Assembly: GCA_030760725.1 (NCBI GenBank)
Contig: JASWHV010000008.1
Coordinates: 57,759,671-57,823,670 of the forward strand
DNA from: Neostapfia colusana
Taxonomy: Eukaryota; Streptophyta; Magnoliopsida; Poales; Poaceae
DNA length: 64,000 nt
Direction of reading: 5' to 3'
Below the pieces are notes generated by a model. The model worked only from the letters and a program-made list of their open reading frames with translations, was not told the DNA's origin and did no database searches. Position 1 is the first letter of the stretch. Each line of letters starts with the position of its first letter. Positions 24,701 to 36,403 of this stretch are shown one piece after another. The position numbers and the translations under genes were made by a program.

Positions 24701-26253
24701 CCTCTACCATATCTGGATCTTCGCTGTCTAAAAACAGTGTGTGCTGTCCGTGAATTGGCGAGTCAATCTGGACAGTCCGGTTACCGATATTGAGAACAGC
24801 ACCGTGACGATTTAACCAAGACATCCCCAATATAATGTCTATCTTCTTCCTATCCAACATAATCAGCGATGTTGGGTATATTTTTCCGCCCAAACATAAA
24901 GCTGCTCGGGACACAATCTGATTGGCAGAGATACTTCCTCCCGGAGATCGTATAAGGAAACTCGTTGTGGGAGTATTGGTGGATAATTGGTGCTGATCCA
25001 TGCATGATTTGCTGATAAAATTGTGGGTGGCACCGGAATCAAAAAGTATGAGCACGGGCACGTCTTTGAGAGTAAACATGCCCGCTAACACTGGTGCTCC
25101 CTCCGGGACATCCTCAATAGCAAGATGTTGCACACTCCCGGATTGCAATGCTGTTATGTTGACTTGAGCAGGTGGCGGCATACCACCTGACGATGATGGC
25201 TGTCTGGTGTTCACCAACTTCTCTCGGCATTCCTGCCTAAAATGCCCAGAACGGTGGCAATAAGAACACGGAGGTTTCCCCGGTTCTTCGTTGACCTGCG
25301 GTTGAGAAGTTGATGTACTTGGCTGCAGCAATGGTGTGACAGGTGTCCTTCGTTGCTGCGGCAAAGGTGTTGCTTCAAGGTATGAGTTTTGAGCAGGAAA
25401 TCTGTACGGAGTTGATCTCACTGGTGCTTGCCATATATCATCGGATGGTGTGTGGTACACCACACGGTATTTACAAGGAACACTGGTGTGTCTTCTTGCA
25501 CATCCTCCCGGTCCCTCTTCTCTGCTTGACACTCAAGTGTCGCTTGTTCTTGCAGCAGAGCAGTACTGATCAACTCGGTGTAACTGCTTTGATTGAACAA
25601 AGCTAACTTCTCCTTTAATATGGCACTCAAGCCATAGAAAAAGTAGTCACACATTGCAGCTTCGCTCGTCGCATAAGCAGGAGCATATTGTGCCAGAAGG
25701 TTGAATCGTCTGACATAATCGAGGACACTCATGTCCCCCTGCTTCAAGTTCCTGAATTCCGGCTGCTGAGCCTTGATAAAACCCATAGGAATGTGACGAG
25801 CCCGGAATGCTTCACGAAATTCCATCCATTCCACTTGATGGCATTCCGGAACGGTGGCAAGATAAGCGAACCACCAATTTCCGGCAGCTCCATGGAGCTG
25901 TTGAGCTGCAAATAATGTCTTCTGATATTCGTCGCACTCAAACACTCCAAACTTGGACTCCATAACTCGAAGCCACTGATCAGCTTCCACTGGTTCATTG
26001 GCTTCTGTGAAGATTGGTGGTTGTGTCGCCAAAAAATCCAAGTAGGCGTTCCGAGGTGGAACGTCCTGTTGTGCATGCTGGAGTAAGTCCTGTTGTACCA
26101 AGGTTTGGAGTAGTCTTGTGTTCTCTTGGCTTGACTTGACCATCTGAGCCATGACATCCGCCCATACCGTTGATGCGGTGCCCGTGGTGGAGTCGAGTCA
26201 TCACCGTCTTGGCGAGAACTTTCAGCCCTACTCGGAGAATGAGTACACACCAT
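21789..26253 (-). pseudogene. Gag-pol of element A, broken by stops and frameshifts
   Basis: Minus-strand pieces in order: gag from ATG 26253 with the FGVFECDEYQK and WW regions (to about 25418); zinc knuckle CSYCHRSGHFRQEC and protease DSGATHNF (25532-24552); reverse transcriptase start (24539-24300) and core with VVFIDDILVYS (24309-23917); the rest of RT, RNase H (DAYGIGLSCVL, TDHKSLKY) and integrase with HHCC, MDF, SDRG and TDGQTERVNQ (23939-22434); integrase C-terminus and chromodomain (22421-21789). In-frame stops at about 24549-24551 and 22431-22433 correspond to Arg and Gln positions in B and look like C-to-T changes. Small indels cause the remaining frame changes. The gag ATG follows an acceptor-like CTTTTGCAG. 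Not functional. Confidence 0.92.
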
Positions 26254-27808
26254 ACTGCAAAAGCCTAATTTTTGAGGGGAGTCAAAACATGATCTCAGCA
26301 GTATGTGAAAGTATGTAAAACATGAACATGCTAAAACTTTATGAAAGCATAACAAAATTTCATGTTTACACATCTTTCTAAAGCTAACATATTCAGTCCC
26401 TCATCCTGTACAGAACAAACCTTTCTGTACTTAACCCAGATTTTGAGCCGGATAGAAAAATTTTCAGAACTCTGATTGAATACCGAAGTAAAAGTTAACT
26501 TCAGTATCTTTCCAACGAGTACTATTATGCCCCTAGATCATCTCTGGATCAGTAGCTATGACTGTTCAAAGTTGACAGAATTTTCTGGACAAAATTTGCC
26601 AGCACCTCCTTTGTATGTGGCTGTTTTCATCACAGTTTTTCATACAAATGAATACAATTCTGAACACACTATGAACTACAAAATTGTTGCAACTTTCCTA
26701 ACCTTTCCAACGGTGTATCATATGACCCTTAGAAAATTTTCTACAGACTGTGACGGCTAATTTACAGCAACATCCAGAGAAGTTTGCAGCTGCTCTGTTT
26801 TCTGAACAGTTTGCATTCATCTGGACATTCAACCAAGTTGGTGTCGGATTTGGCTCTGGAGTTCTACAGAAAAGTTGTAGAGAACTTAATAACCTTTCCA
26901 GAACTGTATCAAACACCTCCATTGGGTCAAGCTAATCATAGTTACGCTCTGTTAAATCCCAGAAAAATTTCTGTCTGAACAGAGAACTCTGTCTTTGATA
27001 TCAAAAGAAGCCTAGCAAGTCTCTTCTTTGAAACTTAGTTCAAATGAAGAGCTCAGTACTAATATGTGCTTTATCACATCTATTTTTAGTTGGAGAGTTA
27101 GTCATGAATGATTTCTTCATAGATAAGAATACAATCCAGTGTAGTACGGTGACGATGCACCATAAGACATATGACGGTACTACGTTGCCTCACCAAAGAA
27201 AAACCTAACCGGATTACACCGGCATATACTTATCCTTGGGTGGTGCTAAAACGATCACTCGCAAACGTGTACTACACGTACTAAGGTTTTCGTGGTTAGT
27301 TCCTGCATAAGCCACACTCAATCATCAGGTTCGGCTGCACACCAAACCCGGTATCCATAACAGTTTGTACACCCGGCCGTCATCACTCGCCCAGGTGTTC
27401 TCAAGCCAAACACGCCTTTAGCTACGTGTTCACGTTACTGAACACGTGACGGGGTCTCCCAAATTGCACCACGCACGCCCGGGACAGACGTTGCTCAAAT
27501 ACCCCAAACGACATGAAGAGTCGTAGAGGATACTAAAGCGAGTCGGGTTACCTGCCACCCATGAGGCTCCACCCTTCAGCTTGTGCGCACTAGTGGACAG
27601 CGCTTACGTGCACCCCCCCAAGACATAAACGTCCCGAGATGCACGATTTTCCGACATAACAAATAGGTTAGCTTGCCACCTTCATATTATGCTAATAGTA
27701 GTCCTTATGTGGGGCTAGTACCGTTATCTCACCGTATCCTAAGTTTTTGACATAATATGATGCTCAATCTGTGCTCTGATGCTCAATCCGTGCTCTGTTC
27801 CCAACGCA
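26254..27808 (-). mobile_element. Untranslated leader of element A
   Basis: On the minus strand it runs from the primer site to the gag ATG and aligns in order with the leaders of B and D. It includes the block CCGGTTAGGTTTTTCTTTGG (27200-27219, rc) followed by an ACGTAGTACCG motif (about 27175-27185), and a repeated TTGGAAAG..GTTAAC block (about 26480-26520). No extra gene like orf0 of B is present. Confidence 0.7.
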
Positions 27809-27820
27809 GCTCTGATACCA
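27809..27820 (-). other. Primer binding site of element A
   Basis: The plus strand GCTCTGATACCA is the complement of TGGTATCAGAGC. A second identical copy at 27830-27841 lies inside the LTR end, 10 bp away. Confidence 0.85.
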
Positions 27821-27822
27821 TG

Positions 27823-28422
27823 TGTAACAGCTCTGATACCAGCTGTGACATCAAGGGCCTCGTCGGGTGGTGCCGTGTTATGCGGCACCCAACAGCACAC
27901 GGGTCGATGAACACACATCGTATTACATAAATAGTTTGCGGAAGAGTACAAGAAAGTTTTACAAATACTTGTATCAGAGTAAACTACAGCAGAAGACAAT
28001 CACTCTCACGACTCATATCTAGACTAGCAACAAAGAAACAGTCCAGCCCGCGGACGTTTCTTACTAGAAACACGACGACAATCTGCAGCGGCGAGGATGC
28101 TCTTTGAGTAAGCACTCGGAGGTTCCCGAGTCTCATCGGCATCCCTTCTCATAAGCATCGAGTCAATTACCTGCAAAACAACTCGGATAGCATCCGTGAG
28201 CATAACACTCAGCAAGACTTAACCGTCACCCTAATCATGAAACTCTAAGTGAGGTTATGAACCTAACATAGGATGACATAAGCATAATTAAACTCGTCTA
28301 AAAGTGAATCCTTACTTTCAGGTATTATTGTAGTATTTTAAGTAACCCTGGGCACGCCACATCGAGAGTCCACAATCAAACAAGAAACGCTTTCCCCCGA
28401 TGTAAATTGCTCATGGCATAAA
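27823..28422 (-). repeat. 5' LTR of element A, inner part (first segment)
   Basis: Homologous to 17517-18104 of the left LTR, with several percent divergence and an 11-bp extra segment near 28220. It carries the terminal exon of the small ORF (28170-28024). It is interrupted by a solo LTR of the C family at 28423. Confidence 0.85.
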
Positions 28423-31400
28423 TGTCACACCCGATTTCTCCGAAGAACAACCGAGTGAATATCACATGTATGCCAGGATCATTTTCTCATACATGTGATG
28501 ACAAATAGTGAAGCATCATTTATTACAAGCCAGGTGTCGAATATAAATAAGTCTTACATAGCATATGTCTCGATGGACGATAATGAGTTCATAACAAGCA
28601 AATAAAATAGCAGCGGAATATTATTCTTGTGGGCTCCGTCACAGGCGTTGCCCGGGGGACTCCATGAACCTAGAAACCTTCTTCAGGTCCAAAGTCTTGA
28701 TCATTAAACACCACATCATTCTCTTGACCTGAGCAGCAATATAAACCAACAAATATGCAAGGTTGAGTACCGATGGTACTCAGCAAGTGTGGGAAAGTTA
28801 TGTCATGCATGGCTAGATCAAGGGGAGGTTGAACTCATGGTTAATGCACTACGCAATTATTACCTACCACCTTATCTTATTAAGCACCTACATTACTACA
28901 CAGGTGAAATGGCCCCAATCTCCCATCCCATCATCATAATCAAATAACCATAACATCATTTCCAATGTTAAGCTCCCCGCTTAACATCCACAACTTCCAA
29001 AGCCATCATCCTCTAATCATGAATAAGTCCAAGCCGCTCTTGACCGTGAGCACGGCTGTCATGACAGTTTTGACTCTACAGAGTTTGCACCATTGTACCC
29101 ACATGTAGTGATTCATCCCCCGTTGCCGGGTGGACTAAAAGAACCTCCATTATGCCAGTGGCCACAAACCACATTCACACTTCACAGGTGTGTAGCCAGG
29201 AGATCACTACGAAGCCTTTACAAAGGGATTCCCGACGAGCGTGGGCCCACTGAGGTTTCACCCCTAACAACATACAAGAGGCTCCAACCCCGCTGCAGTG
29301 GCCCCCTCTTGAGCCTTGCGGTTCATATGGTAGTCCAGCTGACACCTACTCCCCTCACCATCTAACACACCCATTCTATGTCAGGGATACACCTAATTAA
29401 TTGGCCAAGCTGCCCCATCTCAGCATGTGGTTGGCACGGTAAAGCCAGGTTACATGCTCCATGAACCGGTCCTTAGGATCCAGGCAAGTACTAAACACAA
29501 ACCCGAGTCTCGTGCACCCAGCACCAACCAAATCATCTAACTTGCCTTGATCCCTACCTCTACATAACTCATAACATCTCATTCAAGAGTATGGTAAATA
29601 AACTGATGATCTCATATCCCAATTATCCCATTCTAAGCATGGCTAAGCACAAGTAATATGAGTGAATGACATAATAAAACAAATCCCAACCCAAGCTACA
29701 AGGAAACAAGATAATGCAATTCTAGGGAAACTTCCTAGCATGGGTTTCGTATTTCAATTGACAATGCAAATAATTCTATCTACACATCCTAGCATAGGAT
29801 CAAAGTGGTCAAGGACACTTGCCTTCTTCTTGCTGCTCTGAGAATGGAAAGTCTTGGCCTTGGAAGGGAAGAACTTGCTCTGGGGCAGGTTCTATTCATG
29901 CCAACACACATAACAAAAGAAAACAACAATCCATAAGACATAGTTCACACTTTCACTTCATACAACCACACATTCACATCTATGTAAGTCATTCACATTT
30001 TCTAAGTGTTGTGGTTACTCTATGTGTGTTGATTTTTGGCTTACATGCACTTTTAAACATGTGCATATGATTTCTTACTTTTGGTATTCAGATTTATGTT
30101 TGCACACTATATATGAATTTCAAATTTGAACAAATTCCTTATATTCCATTGATACACATCTTAGCTACCAATTATGCATGAAAGGTATTTTCCTACTTCA
30201 AATGGGTTTTCAGATCCTCTACCAAATCCTAAACTGAAATCTTTGGATTAGGAAACTTCATTTATCATTTTCTAGTTATGCATACCTAGTTGCTATATTT
30301 TCAGATTTATTTCCTATGCCTAAATGTGAACTTTATTATGAAAATAGTAAGACACCACATCTAAACAGAATAGGTTCTGATATAAAATATTAAATAATAT
30401 ATTTTTGAACTTCTCCTCTGATGTGAACTAATTTAAATCTATTTTACCCATTTTCAGAATTATTTATTAACCTAAAAATGTGTTCCTAGAACTAATAAAC
30501 ATGAACACACCCAAACAGATTTCATTTCAGCCTAAAATTTATTTTTAGTTCATTCTAAAGTTTTCCAAGTGTTAGTAGAGTTTAAACTTGAATTTACAAT
30601 GTGTTTGTATTTCCTTTTAAATTTAAATCCTAGTCACACATTCAAATTTCTAAATTAAATATCATATAGGGTTAAAAAGTTAAGTTCACCCTACTACAGG
30701 GTCTAGTTTATTATTTTAAGAATTTCCAGGGGCCTAACTATGCCTAACAGAGGGGTTTTGCTAATTTTTATTTAGTCCAGGGGTAAAACTGATTTTTAAT
30801 TGAATTTACATGAATTTCTGAAGTTCCAGGGGCTAGATCAGAAGTTTCTGGGGCTAGCTCGTATTTTCCGAGATCCCCAGGGGGTAGCACGTAAGAATCG
30901 CGGTCTTTATAATGCGGGGCTGACATGGACCGTCCGATTTAAAACAGACGGCTCAGATTAGATCGCCGAACCGGTACGCGCGGGTTTTAATTCCACCGCG
31001 CGATTTAAAATAGACGGCGCACAAGCGGCCACGTCGCTCTGACCGAGCGCGGGCGGCGCTGCCCGGCGGCGCACGGCGGCGGGAGGCGGCGATCTCGCCG
31101 GAAAACTTTGGATCTTCGTCTATTCTTCCTAAAACTGGGATTTCATGGCATAGATAGGTAGAGGGGTGGTCGGGGATCTCACCTCGGGGTTTTTCTTAAG
31201 CTCGGAGGTCCTGGAAGGCGGTCGGCGACGAGGTCCGAGGTGAATTCACGGCGATGCTCGTCGGCACTGTGTTTGAAGCGCAAACCACCGAGTTTTTTGC
31301 ACCTGCGTGATTCCCCGGAGGCGGTGGAACACGATCGGCGCGTTAGATCAGAGAACCCGAGCAAAGATCGAGAGAAAACGGTGGTCGGAGCTTCGGTTCT

Positions 31401-31844
31401 CACCGGGAGGAAAAACAGCCGATCACGGGTGAAAAACGGGACGATGTCGGTGTTTATATAGCCGGGGGAGGGCGGCGTTTGGTTGTGATCGAGTTTGCGT
31501 CGTCCAGAACCAAAATTCGGCTGGGATACGCGGGTATCTGGGGTGGTTTCGATTCGGGGGAGAGAGGAGTCCCGGTCGGCCGAGCGCGCGCGCGAGGAGG
31601 AAGAAGATGGCGGGCCCCACACGTCAGTGAGAAGAAAACGGGGCGCGCGGCTGCGGGCTAGCATGGGGGTGAGGTGGGCCGGCTGGTGGGTTTCGGCCCA
31701 CTGGCCGGGGGGGGTTTGTTTTTTTCTTTTTCTTTTCCGTTTTGAGTTTAATTTGAATTCCAATTTGAATTTGAATTTCTGCACCACATGCAATACGTCC
31801 AAAAAATTTTAAATTCCACTCTTAACAGGTTTTGGGGTGTTACA
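28423..31844 (-). repeat. Solo LTR of C-family Tekay-type element, TSD ATAAA
   Basis: On the plus strand it starts TGTCACACCC and ends GGGTGTTACA. It is flanked by ATAAA at 28418-28422 and 31845-31849, and the undisturbed sequence is seen in the left A LTR near 18100. Its right 400 bp match the truncated LTR beside element C (48083-48502), which fixes the family and the minus orientation. A TATATAAA box lies on the minus strand at about 31455-31462. No internal region remains, so it arose by recombination between two LTRs. Confidence 0.9.
28670..29891 (-). other. Putative LTR-embedded spliced small ORF, copy in C-family solo LTR
   Basis: Minus strand. Mini-exon 29891-29823 (69 nt), preceded by ATGAATAG, ends GAAG at a GC-type donor GCAAGTG. 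Terminal exon 28728-28670, preceded by TGCTGCTCAG, is in the same phase relation as in B, D and E and stops after 18 codons. The encoded parts are Q-, E- and D-rich (FSEQQE at the junction, FGPEEGF at the end). No W-E motif. Confidence 0.4.
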
Positions 31845-31849
31845 ATAAA

Positions 31850-32591
31850 AGAATCGAGTTTGCACTATCCTATTCATCAAGATCCAATACAAGGTAGGAT
31901 AATACTTCACATCAAGATGATTAGTTCCTTTCTCATGCAAGTTCTTACTACGTCACGACTGTGAGAACAAGTATGCTCGGTCCATTCCGCGAGTGACGGT
32001 GATTCGAATCAATAACACCCGGACTACACGACACGTACGCCCGTACTCGACGTTGCCTACAACAACCATCACTGACGTCGTACGTGGCAGCCTTTCCCCC
32101 GTTTCACCCCCGCTGAATCGATCAAGTCGCCCCGTACAGTAGCTACTCTCATGGAGCACCTACCGACATGAGATGCCATGAGAATATTCCCCACATACTG
32201 CACACCGGCCCTCCGCCTGAGGCGACCCGAAAAGTCCCAACGACAGCTTCCCGAGGTACATCGGTTTACTGGGTCCCATATAGCCAGCATGAGTCCGGTA
32301 CACAACTCAAACTTGTTCAACAGGGCCGCATAAGGATCGGTCCTTTACCGACACGGACAGGTCTACAGCACCCAGGCCCCTATGTCCTGCTGCCCCTACA
32401 ACCTTCCGGTCTCAACTTTAACTTGCTAATTCATTTACGAACCAATCCCGTATGCCCCTGTTGTTCCTGAAACTGCGAGTAGCATCTCACCACTCGACTT
32501 CTACCGAACCGTACTTAAGCATGGAAGTTCTACACGGTGAAAGACACCTACCCAATACTCCATGGGTCATTTGGCTATGCAAGAGGAGTAT
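31850..32591 (-). repeat. 5' LTR of element A, second segment
   Basis: Continues the A LTR after the solo LTR and aligns with 18105-18850. It is interrupted by element B, whose left target duplication AGTAT is 32587-32591. Confidence 0.9.
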
Positions 32592-33348
32592 ATGTAAGGG
32601 CCTCAGTTTTTGACACTCATTTGCAGTGTTCATCACCACACCACACACCTCATTTGAGGAAAAATGATGAACACAAATAAAGAGCAAGTAACAATTATCA
32701 ACATGCTCATTAGGGAACAAACTCACACATTGCAAAAGTGGTACTTCCCACATGTGATATAGATGGGCTGGACATATGAAAACTCCTACACTTTGCTAAG
32801 GATGTCCATGCCAAGTTCCACCCAAATTCAAAACCTTTTTGAGGTCATTTTGGGTATAGTTAGGAAGAGGGCAGTTTGAAACCATATTCAAATTCAAACT
32901 GTTTTCACCCACTGAATTTAAAAGTGGAAGGCATATTCTTGCTCAGCACATTTTTGTGAGCTCACACACCAATTTTCACTCCATTTGGAGTTGATCTTGA
33001 CATGAGCTAAGGGGGAGAAATTCAAACTTTATTTGAATTTCAAACTGCACTTGTGCTGAAATTCATTCAAACCAAACCTCATTTGAACTTTGATCAATTC
33101 AAATGGCTCTTGGGTGAATAATTTGAATTGCCAAGGGTAGAATAGGGTTCACTGTTTACCACAGCTGTTAGGAATAAATTTCAGAGGTTAAAAGAGGAGT
33201 GGGACCCACATGTCAGCCTCAGCCTCAAAGCAAACCGACTGAACCACAGTTCAGTCGGTTCCCGGCTGTTGTGCGCGCGCGCCACCGAAGGGGGCAGCCG
33301 GCGCCAGCTCCTGCTGCGTGCCCCAAGCCGGAGACCGGCCGACCGGCC

Positions 33349-33355
33349 TATTTAT
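33349..33355 (+). promoter_or_regulatory. TATA box of LTR B (copy at 44734-44740)
   Basis: TATTTAT in a GC-rich context, followed by about 410 nt without any ATG and a donor-like site TCGG|GTACG at 33768/33769. A further donor-like AAG|GTACT lies at 33497/33498. Confidence 0.6.
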
Positions 33356-35145
33356 TCCCTCCCCGGCGTGCTTCAGTCGCCATTCCCCGAGCTGCCGACG
33401 TGCACGATCCATTTCTCCACTGCCATCACCGGCGCTCGAGTTCCTGCTTGATCAAGCCGATCGCAGCTCCCTCTTTCCATTCCAAGGTCCCAGCAAGGTA
33501 CTAGCAACCATCCTCCATCCTTCCCATTGATAGAAATCGATTGAAACCGAGTGATATCGGCTGTGCCGAAAGATCAAACTCGGAACTGGAAACCGCCGCA
33601 CCTCGGGCTCTCGTGGACAGCCCAACCTGGGCGTTGTCACGCCCGAGCCAAGGCACCCTTGGACGCGCAAGTGATCGGTGCTGCTCATCCCCGAGCCACA
33701 GCTCGAGTGGTTGCTCACCGGCGGCGAATTTCCACTTTTCCCCTTTCTGTGTACAGAACGACCTTCGGGTACGATTCTGTTTAATTCGTGCTCTAGAAAG
33801 GATTAGAGGGCCTCAGGCCACTCCCACACGAGCTAGACACGGTGACGCACAAGTTGCCTTCACAACTCTGGGCCGGAGAACCTCTGTGCCCGGCGTAATT
33901 CAAGGTCTACTAATGGCGGAACGAACGGGGGTTATCGGGCGCACGGTGAGGACCTATTTCGAGCCTTCCCCGAGCTGCCCCGAGTTCATGTCGACCTTCT
34001 CTGAGGTCCACTGATGCTCCCCGACCGGTTTCCCAAGTAGCTGAGGCACTAGGAGCATCAGCCGACATGGCCGAAGTCGTTCCGATATGGCGGCTCGTCG
34101 CCGACCATGCTCCGGCCGTTGTCATGAGCAGCTGACCCTCGGATCATGTTCCCCAAGTAAAAGTAGGCAGGGGCGGCCAGAATCAAGAAGTTTGAAGCTG
34201 TACAGCAGCCGGCGGCGAGCTCTCCGGCGAAGTCCCTCGGCGGCGGAGCGCGGGTGTCGCGAGGTTGAAGAAGGGGGTGGACCCCAGCTGTCAGCGGCCG
34301 ATATTTTGAATCGGGATCCGGCTGCGGCCGGGATCGGGTGTGCTGGCGCGCAAAAGCCTTGTGGGCCGCGGTGTGTTGTCGCTTCGGCGTGCGACGCGTG
34401 TCCCCTGGGCCCACGCGCGAGTTTAAACTTTTCCCCGATTTTCAGATTTCCTTCAAACTTCAAATCCTTATAACTTTGGCTAGAAAGCTCCAAATTGAGT
34501 GAACCAAATTTTGCTGGATTCAGCTCTTTGAGTACTTTCCAGAAAATCAAGTGTCACTTCATGAGATTCCTTAATTCTCCAGAATTAATTCCTTAAAGTT
34601 TAAACTGTTAGGAATTTTAACTGGAGAATCATTTGGAGGAAAATCCTGAAATTTTGCTGAGATGTTCACCAAAATATCCTTGAACTACCATAAAAATTTC
34701 AGATCCATTTGAGCTCATTTAGTCCACCTAATGGTGTGATTAGTAAAACTGTTCCAGAGAAAATAGAAAATGTTCAGAAACATTTTCAGAATTTTCTCTG
34801 AAATTGTTTAGCTCATATCTTTAGTTAGAGACTTCCAAATTAAGTGAGACCAATTCCATTAGAACCCTCTGAAAATCTAGTTTTCAGAAAGTCATAGTTT
34901 GTTTCATGAAAATACCTAGAACACCCTAAAAGCCTTTAATTAAGGTCAAGGACATAATTATTTGTGGAGGGCTCAAATGAGCTTTGCTGCAACTAAAACT
35001 TGACCAAGTCTCTGTTTAGGTTGTAACCAAGCCACAGTAAAAGTTTCACAGTCATTAGGTCTATCTAGTAAAGGTTATAGACTTCACAACTTCAAAGTTA
35101 ATACAAAAGCATTTAATTAATACATACATTGTTCTTATCATGTAG

Positions 35146-36403
35146 TCGCTAAGGTCGAGGAGGAACCCGAAGTCCTAGACTTCGTTACTCCGGAGGAACA
35201 GCTAGCCTACGACCAAGAGCAGCAAGGCAAGCCCCGGTTTGCATTAACCCTTTTACAAATGTTTATTGTTTTGAGTACATCTTTGAATATTGTTCTTTGC
35301 ATTAGAGTCTTGATTGGAAACCCAACTGCACAGCCAAGAAAACCATGGGTTGGGTTTAGGAGGGAAAACCTCGTTAGCCACTGCATGGCTAGGATAGAGT
35401 AGGATTCGGTACAAGTCGAGTAGTTGGAACTACTCGCGAGAATAGGCTAGAGGCACATTGCTCGGGTAGAGGTAGCACATGAAACACATGGCAAGAAAAT
35501 GAGACCGAGCGGAGAGTAAGGGCAGCAGGACTTTGGGGCCTGTGTGCTGTAGCTCCGCTTGTGTCGATTGAGGACCGAGCCGTGTGCGGGCCTGTTGAAC
35601 AAGCTAGAACAGTACCGAAGACCTACCGGCTATATGGGAACCGGGAAACTGATGTAACTCGGGTAGCTGGGTGTTGAGGCATTGCCCGTCGTTCAGAGGG
35701 TAGGTTGAGAGCTCGAGGTGTAAATCGGCTGGCGGCACGGAGATGCGCGTGCAGAGACCTCTTGCTCGGGACGATGGGACCGGTTCAATATTTGGCTAAC
35801 GGGTGAAAGGTAGTCGCGTACGGCGTCCGTGATGGTTGTTGTAGGCAACATCGAGTACGGGCGTACGTGACGGGTTGTTCGGGTAACCCTGCAGGTGTAA
35901 ATCGATTATAATCGCCGTCCCTCGCGGTCAGTGAGTACCACTTGTTCACTGTACCGTGACGTAGAAAGAACAGGCTAGTTACATGTTAAAATGTTGCTGA
36001 TTGAAAGTTGGATATTGATTGTTAATGATATGTTGTAGCTTAGTGCTAACTAAAGTTCTTTTCAACTTTGGGCAAAGTACATGAGAGAAATGCGTTTCTT
36101 GTTTGATTGCGGCTCTCTCATGTGCCTTAGCGTAAAGTTCTCCACAACCTGCTGCTAAAACTTGAAAGTAAGGTTCTACTAATTAGGCGAGTCCTTGCAA
36201 ATGATTTTTACCTCATGCAACCCATCACCCTCATGTAGAAGTTTCATGTTTAGGTGAGACGGGTCAGACTTGCTGAGCCTTCGTGCTCACTGCTTGTGTT
36301 TGAAGCTTTTGCAGGGTTCTATGAGGAAGGGACTCCCGAAGAGGAGACGGAACCCCAGGAGGGGAACCCCGTCGAGTGGGAGTCGTGCACGCCGCAGAGT
36401 TAG
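35146..36403 (+). other. Putative LTR-embedded spliced small ORF, copy in 5' LTR of B
   Basis: Mini-exon 35146-35226 (81 nt), preceded by TCATGTAG, encodes an acidic stretch with PEVLDF and TPEEQ and ends CAAG before GCAAGCCCCGGTTT. Terminal exon 36315-36403, preceded by GCTTTTGCAG, enters in the matching phase, runs 28 codons (acidic, then VEWESCTP) and stops at TAG 36401-36403. AATAAA follows 105 bp later. No in-frame ATG was found in either exon. Confidence 0.55.

Noticed and set aside
33672..33768. Extending the small LTR ORF into exon 1 (frame with GEF...PS shared by B and D)
   Set aside because: The frame is open for about 30 codons and in phase in both, but stops upstream without an ATG, and LTR C and F do not keep the phase. 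Left as possible, not annotated as coding.
33541..34014. A 157-codon open frame in LTR B (repeated at 44926-45399), considered as a gene
   Set aside because: It lacks an ATG, crosses the predicted donor at 33768, and its frame is not the one shared with LTR D.
34122..34550. Antisense open frame of 142 codons in LTR B
   Set aside because: Present only because the block is GC-rich. No equivalent in LTR D and no motif.
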